Source: Microbacterium sp. 18062
GTDB lineage: Bacteria; Actinomycetota; Actinomycetes; Actinomycetales; Microbacteriaceae
DNA length: 64,000 bases
Direction of reading: 5' to 3'
Assembly: GCF_902706225.1 (NCBI RefSeq)
Contig: NZ_CACSKB010000001.1
Coordinates: 124,001 to 188,000, forward strand
A program made the translations under genes and the position numbers. The notes beneath the pieces are model-generated. The model saw nothing but the letters and a program-made list of their open reading frames with translations. It did not search any database and had not been told where the DNA came from. Shown in pieces: positions 58,401 to 64,000 of this stretch; the stretch's first letter is position 1; every line of letters begins with the position of its first letter.

Positions 58401-58844
58401 TGGCTGCCCGGCGACACCGGACGCGCGCCGGTCACCGACGTCACCCTCATCGTCAAGCCGGCACCGGCCGAAGCGCAGCGCGCCGAGGACGTGGCCGCCA
58501 CCTCGGGCAGCGCCGCGCCCGAGCCGGGCACGGATGCACCGATCGCTGGAGCACCCGCAGCCGTGCCGGGGGGAGCGACGACGGCCGCGCCCGCGCCCGT
58601 GAAGAAGGCTGCGACGACCCGGTACGTCGGCAGCGCACCGATCAACGCAGAACGCTACTCGGCGGACTTCGCCAAGATCGCCACCGAAGTGCTCGCCAAC
58701 CTCGCCGCGTCCGGCGCGAAGCTCACCATCTCGCTCTCCATCGACGCCGTTCACCCCGACGGCTTCAACGAGCAGCAGCTCCGCACCATCCGCGAGAACG
58801 CCAGCACCCTGAAGTTCACCACCAACGAGTTCGAGGTGGAGTAG
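55479..58844 (+). CDS. HEPN/Swt1-DUF499 ATPase
   Basis: 1121 aa. Residues 1-140 resemble a Swt1-type HEPN domain with RNQWAH (101-106), the R-x4-H motif of HEPN ribonucleases. DUF499 AAA-type ATPase follows: Walker A in NLQTNFGGGKSHSMLALWHL (about 248-267), PAVILIDEWVAYARQLYG (Walker B, about 365-382). An Ala/Pro/Thr linker (about 995-1045) leads to a C-terminal domain (TRYVGSAPINAERYSADFAKI) seen in such proteins. Start GTG after AGGAGG. With the helicase and DUF1156 methylase it completes the three-gene core of a DISARM-related array. Confidence 0.85.
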   Translation: MATSNRDRIGRMFEILAEALDPFIAEVLEPQIGDSDWALVVKLADEEKGITDKAYSREDPAVQLRMLTEGLTGRVKKGWYPFKGVVTREHEAYASLLRETRNQWAHNASFDDDAALRALDYARLLLAAVGQAYAADKVDAIRLDLRRIATGKQDSRALKSSTVVPGASGLAPWRQVLKPRDEVATGNFQSSEFAADLYKVARDPAATSGEYSDPAQFFARTYLTEGLRDLIGRAVKRLAGNTNASPVVNLQTNFGGGKSHSMLALWHLAGGLPLAKFPQEAQELLTANGYPSEGITASRVALVGNHFAPQGETKDDGTRVNTLWGELAWQLGGREAYEIVREHDEKRTNPGGDLHVLLAKYAPAVILIDEWVAYARQLYGREDLAGGTFDTQFTFAQSLTEAAKSIPGVLLAISIPASHDGDDRGEVAGAAEEVGGSNGMEALKRLQNVVRRVADQWRPASSDEAYRIVKQRLFESEDAQALAQIAATAKAFSDFYQANAGEFPKEARDPQYGRRIQQTYPLHPELFDRLYEDWSSLERFQRTRGVLRLMNAVIHALWVGEDQGPLILPGSIPLSVASVNAELTQYLQDSWKAVIDADVDGTNSEPARIDSDKPVLGQRSVTKRLARTVFFGAAPTIGTAHKGIDTQRVFIGTAVPGDVVGNFHSALTQLGDRTTYYYSSAGKHWYDTQANITRRAKDAADALHPEDVWAEIVRRLRGEERARSDFAGVHVGPTDSGDIPDTDQARLVILHPKFPHRRKKGDSPAHDFARAATERRGTANRANRNMVVFLAPDEERLAELDRAARSFLAWKEIAEKANELNLTPQQLAQATDKRDQFGRTVDDRLALTYQWVLNPVAPDPGSPFELEEGKADGQAGSLADRVAKKLGSAGAYSTQHAARSIRLALDTKVPAAWSAGHIAVGDLWSLYAQYPYMPRLRSREVLVDAIDNQPLLWQSESFALADGYDEATERYRGLWLPGDTGRAPVTDVTLIVKPAPAEAQRAEDVAATSGSAAPEPGTDAPIAGAPAAVPGGATTAAPAPVKKAATTRYVGSAPINAERYSADFAKIATEVLANLAASGAKLTISLSIDAVHPDGFNEQQLRTIRENASTLKFTTNEFEVE

Positions 58845-58853
58845 AGCGGGCGA

Positions 58854-60755
58854 CTACGCGCTGCTTGTCTTCGTGTTCGACTTGTGCTTACCGATGTACC
58901 CTATGTAAATCCGCCCGCTGTTCGCAGAGTCATTGAAGTAGTACATGCGTGGTGCGATGGTGTTCTGCTGGTCGATCTTGAAGTGAGCAGTCATCTCGAC
59001 GACTCCTCGGGGGTCAAGACTCACAGATACTGGTAGGACGCGCTCGTCACCGAACTGATCCATCGTGAGCTTCGATTCCCCACCTGCATGGCGTTTGGGC
59101 GTGACTTTGTACCCAGCGTGTTCACTGCTGAGTAAGTACTCGTTCACGGAGCCGCGAAACTCACCCGTACTGACGCATCGCGCGTAGTCGTAGAGCGCAT
59201 GCGTGAACTCCCAACACCGCGTGAGGTAGAGAGACGCGGCATGCTGGCGCTCGAGATCGTCGATCGGATCCAGCGCCCGCTCGTCCATCTGTACGTATCT
59301 GCGGATTGCCCGTGCGTGGTCATTGTCATCGGAAGACAGCCAGATTCCGAGTGCGGTGAGGTCGTCGGGTGGCGAGTCCCAGAGCGCATCACCGCTCGCA
59401 TACGCATCCGCTGCTCGATCTAGTTCGACAAAGCGTCGCCGCAAGCGGAGAACCTCGTTCTGTAAACGAGCCGTAGTCGCCTCAGCGTCGGCGACTTCGC
59501 CGTCTCTTCGATCGAGGTGACGTTGCAGCTCCTCGTTTGCATCATGAAGAATGTGCATTCGACGTTGGACTTGTCGGAGTTCGTCGTCGAGCCTAGAGGT
59601 GCGGACCTCAGCAGACTCGAGGTGCTCGTCGATGAGATCTAGTGCCTCTTCGGTAACCGCGTTATCGGGACCAACCCAACGCTGGACGAACTTGCGTAGC
59701 CGGTCGAACAGTGTGCGGGGTGCTGAGGTCGTCGCCGGCACGCTGTCGACCCCGGGTTCGTAGTTGGTCGCGGGCGGCTGGGCAGCGTCTACAGTGCGTT
59801 GAGTGGTAACGGTGCGCCCAATCGCTTCCTCTCGAACAAGCGCGTCGAGCGCATCGACTAAATCGACTTGTACCCTCCGAACGCGATTAGGCACTTCGGC
59901 TATGAGCATCGGCTTCCGGGTCTCAGCAGCGAATACGCTGACAAGCGGCGAGCTTTTCGGCAGGCGTCCACGCCGGAGTGCTCGGGATAGTCGTTCTGGG
60001 CTCAGAATGCGATGACGGCGCGGCTCGCTCGGCAGCGTCGGGTCTACCTGCGCCAGGTAGGTCCGGATGCGTCCTGGTTCAAGGCCAAATCCCTCCGGCA
60101 TCGCATCGTTGAATGCGTCGAAGGCGGACTGCTTTAGAACAGCGACCGAGGAGACACCGCGAACTTTCGAGGTAAGCGCATCGACAATGCCGATGTAACT
60201 GGCATGTACCTGAGGATCGAACACATGGCCGACGATGACGGAGACAGATCGCTTGGGATCGAGGATGGCTTCAACGAGTTCGGCGACATCATCGGTGTCG
60301 ACCAGACGAGGCTGTTCGGTGACCAGTGCGCGGCTGTCGTATACAGCTCCGCGGCCGAGCAGGGTCGTGATGAAACCCGGTGGGTCGACCTGCCCGTCGG
60401 CATCCGGAGCATCGAGGCGGGTTCCATTTACGAGAAGAATGCCATCGCGGCCGTCACCCGGTTCATTGATTGCGATGATCTCAACTTGATAGTGGCCGTT
60501 CGGGGTCTGCTCCAGAAAACGGAACCCCGCGCTCTGACGTCCGCTGCGTTCGTCGCGCAGCGCAACAGCCAGAGTTGCGCTAGAGCTGAGTTCGTGGAGC
60601 CCGGGCTCGAAGAATGACCCAGTAAGGAAGCCCGCTCGGCGACTCGGATCCACCTTACTTCGATCCGTGAGCCATCGTTCGAGTTCCTGCTTGGCGACGT
60701 TGATCGCGTTGGACCCGTCACCAAGGTGCAGCAATGTGCGGTAAGGCAGTGGCAT
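58854..60755 (-). CDS. Large unknown coiled-coil protein (633 aa)
   Basis: Convergent with the DUF499 gene (9 nt between stops) and richer in A/T than its neighbours. N-terminal globular region (MPLPYRTLLHLGDG, GFRFLEQTPNGHYQVEII), a second domain (about 140-275; GAVYDSRALVTEQPRLV, SVIVGHVFD), a long coiled coil (about 365-450), then a C-terminal domain with HAASLYLTRCWEFTHALYDYARC. A palindrome lies 23 nt upstream of the start. No family recognised. Its place at the end of the island suggests a further defence component or a separate acquired gene. Confidence 0.7.
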   Translation of the reverse strand: MPLPYRTLLHLGDGSNAINVAKQELERWLTDRSKVDPSRRAGFLTGSFFEPGLHELSSSATLAVALRDERSGRQSAGFRFLEQTPNGHYQVEIIAINEPGDGRDGILLVNGTRLDAPDADGQVDPPGFITTLLGRGAVYDSRALVTEQPRLVDTDDVAELVEAILDPKRSVSVIVGHVFDPQVHASYIGIVDALTSKVRGVSSVAVLKQSAFDAFNDAMPEGFGLEPGRIRTYLAQVDPTLPSEPRRHRILSPERLSRALRRGRLPKSSPLVSVFAAETRKPMLIAEVPNRVRRVQVDLVDALDALVREEAIGRTVTTQRTVDAAQPPATNYEPGVDSVPATTSAPRTLFDRLRKFVQRWVGPDNAVTEEALDLIDEHLESAEVRTSRLDDELRQVQRRMHILHDANEELQRHLDRRDGEVADAEATTARLQNEVLRLRRRFVELDRAADAYASGDALWDSPPDDLTALGIWLSSDDNDHARAIRRYVQMDERALDPIDDLERQHAASLYLTRCWEFTHALYDYARCVSTGEFRGSVNEYLLSSEHAGYKVTPKRHAGGESKLTMDQFGDERVLPVSVSLDPRGVVEMTAHFKIDQQNTIAPRMYYFNDSANSGRIYIGYIGKHKSNTKTSSA

Positions 60756-60777
60756 ACGTTCTCTCCGCGATCTCTAT

Positions 60778-60791
60778 TAACACCTGTGTTA
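60778..60791 (-). promoter_or_regulatory. Palindrome upstream of the 633-aa gene
   Basis: TAACAC-CT-GTGTTA, perfect 6-bp arms, 23 nt before the start codon; a likely repressor site. Confidence 0.5.
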
Positions 60792-60804
60792 GTCCAGACT
60801 GGCA

Positions 60805-61350
<546 letters not shown>

Positions 61351-61408
61351 TGACCAGGTGTGGATAAAAACCGCACATACTTGAGCGGTTTGTGCGAGGA
61401 TTGTGTCC

Positions 61409-61999
61409 ATGAAGGAGTTGGATGAGTCGCTCCCGTCGACGTTCACGACGGAGACCTCGCGGGCGCACGGTGTGCATCCGCGAGACCTGTATGCGTGGCG
61501 AGATGGCGGGAGGATCATCGAACTCTCGCGCGGGGTCTTCCGTCGAGCAGACGCGCCCCCGGCGTCGTACCCCGACATGATCGCAGTGGCGCACCGCGCT
61601 CCTCGCGCGATCGTGTGCTGCGTCTCGGCGGCAGCGATCCATGACCTGACGGACGAGATGCCGGCGTTGGTGCAGATCGCGGTTCCCAAACGGTCGCATA
61701 CGCCGGCGATCACTTACCCGCCTGTGACGGTGTTTCGCTTCGATGAGGCCACGTTCGAACTTGGTTTGACCGCGTTCGAGGCGGGGCCGGGGGAGCCCGT
61801 GCGCATCTACGATGCGGCGAGGACGGTGGTGGATCTCATGAGATTTCGGAGACGCCTTGGTGAGCCGATTGCGCATGCCGCGCTTCACCGATATCTGGCA
61901 GCACCGAACTCGAAACCGGCACTGCTGCTGGACTACGCGCAGGCGCTGGGGACGTTCGGGCCGATGCGTGCTGCGCTCGATGTTGCGAGTGCCCGATGA
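61409..61999 (+). CDS. abiEi: AbiEi antitoxin, copy 2
   Basis: 196 aa, same start context and domains as copy 1 at 33216, with 8 substitutions by eye (for example Q/K in VPQRSHTPA and A/T two residues later in PAIAYP). The upstream AACCGC-N10-GCGGTT around 61369-61394 is a possible operator and is not conserved in copy 1, so regulation may differ. Coupled to AbiEii copy 2. It protects unit 2 against loss if the pair acts as an addiction module. Confidence 0.85.
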   Translation: MKELDESLPSTFTTETSRAHGVHPRDLYAWRDGGRIIELSRGVFRRADAPPASYPDMIAVAHRAPRAIVCCVSAAAIHDLTDEMPALVQIAVPKRSHTPAITYPPVTVFRFDEATFELGLTAFEAGPGEPVRIYDAARTVVDLMRFRRRLGEPIAHAALHRYLAAPNSKPALLLDYAQALGTFGPMRAALDVASAR

Positions 62000-62955
62000 G
62001 TCGCCCCACGCGAGAGAGCGCCGCAGGGCGCGCGTACCTCGACCTGCAGAATCAGGCTCGTCGCCAAAAGCGTGGCACGCAGGAGCTGCTCACGATGTAC
62101 ATCGTCGAGCGATGGCTGTCGCGTATGTCGCGCTCACCGTACGCCGAGGACTTCATCCTGAAGGGCGGGATGCTGCTCGCTTCCTTCGGCACCCGCCGTC
62201 CCACGGTCGACGCCGACGCCCTCGCTCGTAACATGGCCTCTGATCAAGAGACCGTGGCCCGTCGTGTGGCCGAGATTGCCGCGATCGAAGACCCAGACGA
62301 CGGCGTGGAGTTCCTGTCCGACACAGTCACCACTGCGGTGATTCGTGACGACGCGCTGTATTCCGGCGTGCGGGTGACGATGACGGCACAGCTCGCAACA
62401 GCGCAGGTCAAGCTGCGGCTTGACATCAACTTCGGCGACCCCGTCACTCCGGCCCCGCGAACAGTTGAGCTGCCGTCGCTGCGGCCGGACGCTCCGCCGA
62501 TCCGCATCCTGGGCTACCCGATCGAGACGGTACTCGCAGAGAAACTCGTCACCGCGATCGAACTGGGACGAGCGAACACGCGCGTGCGTGACTTCGCGGA
62601 CATCCACCTCTTGACCGGCACACAGGCTCTCCAGTGCGGGGAACTGCGTGACGCGCTCACGGCGACCGCAACTTTCCGCGGGACCACGTTGATTCCGTTA
62701 GCGCAGGCCACCGAGGGGCTCGCAGTGCTGCGAAACTCGACCTATGTCGCCTACCGGAAGGGGCTCGGCGAGGCGGGCGCGAGTCTGCCGGAGAGGTTCT
62801 CCGACACCGTTGCTGCGGCTGCCGACTTCGTCGACCCGGTGCTGGACGGGCTCGACGGCAAAGCCGTCTGGAGCCCCGCCGAACGGAGCTGGAGCACTGC
62901 GCCCGTCACGCCGTCCGAGCCGACAGAATCCACTACAGGTAAGACCGACCTGTGA
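61996..62955 (+). CDS. abiEii: AbiEii nucleotidyltransferase toxin, copy 2
   Basis: 319 aa, intact, about 18 differences from copy 1, all outside the GGMLLASFG and VDADAL core. Differences cluster in the last 70 residues (for example AAADFVDP against AVAVFVDP). Overlaps AbiEi copy 2 by 4 nt. Located 33 nt before repeat R4 and about 200 nt before the right end of unit 2. Cross-talk between the two AbiE pairs is possible. Confidence 0.85.
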   Translation: MSRPTRESAAGRAYLDLQNQARRQKRGTQELLTMYIVERWLSRMSRSPYAEDFILKGGMLLASFGTRRPTVDADALARNMASDQETVARRVAEIAAIEDPDDGVEFLSDTVTTAVIRDDALYSGVRVTMTAQLATAQVKLRLDINFGDPVTPAPRTVELPSLRPDAPPIRILGYPIETVLAEKLVTAIELGRANTRVRDFADIHLLTGTQALQCGELRDALTATATFRGTTLIPLAQATEGLAVLRNSTYVAYRKGLGEAGASLPERFSDTVAAAADFVDPVLDGLDGKAVWSPAERSWSTAPVTPSEPTESTTGKTDL

Positions 62956-62987
62956 CGGCTTTCGTCGGATCTGGCCCTATCCGATCT

Positions 62988-63019
62988 GGTGACCAGATTG
63001 GTGACCAAGAACCCTCCCG
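62988..63019 (+). repeat. GGTGACCAGA tandem repeat R4
   Basis: GGTGACCAGATT-GGTGACCAAGAA, one change from R1; 164 nt left of core C (start to start). Confidence 0.7.
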
Positions 63020-63101
63020 AGTGGCGCAAATCAGCCCGAATCACTGCGTAGCTGTCGGTAGCCCGCGGTAGAATCGACCCCATGAGATCCTTGAAATTAC
63101 G

Positions 63102-63183
63102 GGGAACTCCACTGATTCGGGGCTTCGCGCGGACGGGCCAGGCGGCTCTCAGTTGTTCTTGGTTCGAGTCCAGGTACCCCAGC
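63102..63183 (+). repeat. Attachment core C with conserved left flank (right end of unit 2)
   Basis: Core at 63152-63183 is identical to the tRNA-Gln segment; the 50-nt left flank matches that of core B. Confidence 0.85.
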
Positions 63184-63202
63184 TTTGATTCCGGCGAGAT
63201 TC

Positions 63203-63320
63203 CGCGATGCGAGACCCTCATCGCCTTCAAGGTTGCGAATGCGTTGCTCCAGCGAGCGGACGCTCGTCGGTGGAGCGTCGTAGCTCAGCGCTGGAGATCC
63301 TTTCTTGCACGATCTCCCGG
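63203..63320 (-). pseudogene. Fragment of an AbiEi-AbiEii junction
   Basis: Minus-strand YDAPPTSVRSLEQRIRNLEG (about 63288-63220) then DEGLASR matches the first 30 residues of the AbiEii pseudogene at 37427. Its ATG has become CTG, and the preceding GAAAGGA-CTCCAGCG context (end of AbiEi, ARKDLQR stop) is also kept. Sequence is cut off about 20 nt from core C. It looks like debris of an earlier insertion at the same site. Confidence 0.6.
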
Positions 63321-63469
63321 CATTTCGTCTCCACGGCCATGTCCAGCAGGCCCCCGAACACGCTCGCGAAGACTCGCCCCGGGACGGGAGGATCCTCCCA
63401 AGACGGGGGTGGATCTTCCCCATCAGAGGTGCTCGCCCGGCAGGTGCTGGAGCGCTCGCTGTCCGACAT

Positions 63470-63999
63470 CTCACGATGCAAGCAGGGATCGACATCAGCG
63501 GTCCCGACCAGCGTCGTCTGCAGAAGCCGATCCGGAGGCGATTTCCTTGCGAGAGCTCGCACGCCGCAGCGGCGTGTCGCACTCCGCGCCCGTGCACCAT
63601 TTCGGCACGCGGCAGGGGCTGCTCACCGCCCTCGCGGCGGAAGGCTTCGCGGGACTGAACGAAGCGTTGTCGGCACACACGGATGATCTCGGGGAGATGG
63701 GGGTCGCGTACGTGACCTGGGCGCTCGCGCATCCCGGGCACGACGCGGTGATGTGGCGACCGCGACTACTCAACGATTCCAGCGAAGAACTCGCGCTCGC
63801 GCGCCAACGCGCCTGGACACTGTTGTCCACGACCGCAACAGACGATGCGGCGGACAGCAGCGATGCGAAGGCCGACTCCTACGCAGCGTTCGCAATCGTG
63901 CACGGCCCCGCCAGTCTCTGGCTGACCGATGCCCTGCCACTACCGGAGGATCCCGTCGTCCTCGTCCGGCAGATCACGCAGCGTCTGGCCACGGGCTGA
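63470..63999 (+). pseudogene. 5'-truncated TetR-family regulator
   Basis: The frame contains ADPEAISLRELARRSGVSHSAPVHHFGTRQGLLTALAAEGF, a TetR helix-turn-helix, and a normal ligand domain ending LVRQITQRLATG. The first helix is disrupted and no start codon in frame is suitably placed; upstream sequence is repeat and AbiE debris. Probably a host gene whose 5' end was lost by repeated integration, or one using an unseen start. Confidence 0.55.
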
Positions 64000-64000
64000 A

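Overview
The window reads as a piece of chromosome from a high-GC actinobacterium, most likely a Microbacteriaceae and probably Microbacterium. The reasons are strong G/C third-position codon bias, frequent GTG starts, several TANNNT -10 boxes sitting 6-8 nt before the start codon (leaderless transcripts), and the order ilvD-ilvB-ilvN-ilvC / serA / leuB-ilvE-FAH-gltX. Genus is inferred from memory of gene order and was not checked by a search.

Region 1 (1-32.5 kb) is ordinary chromosome. It starts with a LuxR-type regulator, a GlcG/HbpS-like protein, a glutathione-independent formaldehyde dehydrogenase and a bacteriophytochrome-diguanylate cyclase. A lipoprotein, a HisN-type phosphatase, a LysR regulator with an NAD formate dehydrogenase, and tRNA-Lys(CTT) follow. 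Next come regulator/efflux pairs (TetR-MMPL, MarR-MFS), a thiolase and trehalose-6-phosphate synthase. The branched-chain amino acid block ilvD, ilvBNC, serA, leuB, ilvE is interrupted by a divergent TetR/DHA2 efflux pair. Glutamyl-tRNA synthetase and tRNA-Gln(CTG) close the region.

Region 2 (32.5-63.2 kb) is accessory DNA integrated at the 3' end of tRNA-Gln. A 32-nt piece of the tRNA recurs exactly at 32518, 38163 and 63152, so two units lie in tandem. Unit 1 (about 5.6 kb) holds an excisionase-like gene, an AbiEi/AbiEii pair, a pRiA4b ORF-3 protein and debris of Fic and a second AbiE pair. Unit 2 (about 25 kb) holds excisionase, tyrosine integrase, a gene-free stretch with GGTG...CACC repeats, a MobF relaxase-helicase, a large defence island, and a second AbiE pair about 95% identical to the first.

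The defence island (44.2-60.8 kb) is the most interesting part. An SNF2 helicase with a C-terminal DUF3883-like domain is followed by a three-gene CBASS-like operon (CD-NTase, E2-like protein, single-TM protein). Next come a DUF1156 DNA methyltransferase, an HNH protein, an unknown 308-aa protein, a second TM protein related to the first, a HEPN/Swt1-DUF499 ATPase, and a convergent 633-aa unknown coiled-coil protein. The helicase, DUF1156 and DUF499 genes look like a DISARM-related array; the CBASS sits inside it. No type IV secretion genes are seen, so unit 2 looks like an integrative mobilizable element.

Region 3 (63.2-64.0 kb) holds a fragment of yet another AbiE pair and a 5'-truncated TetR gene.
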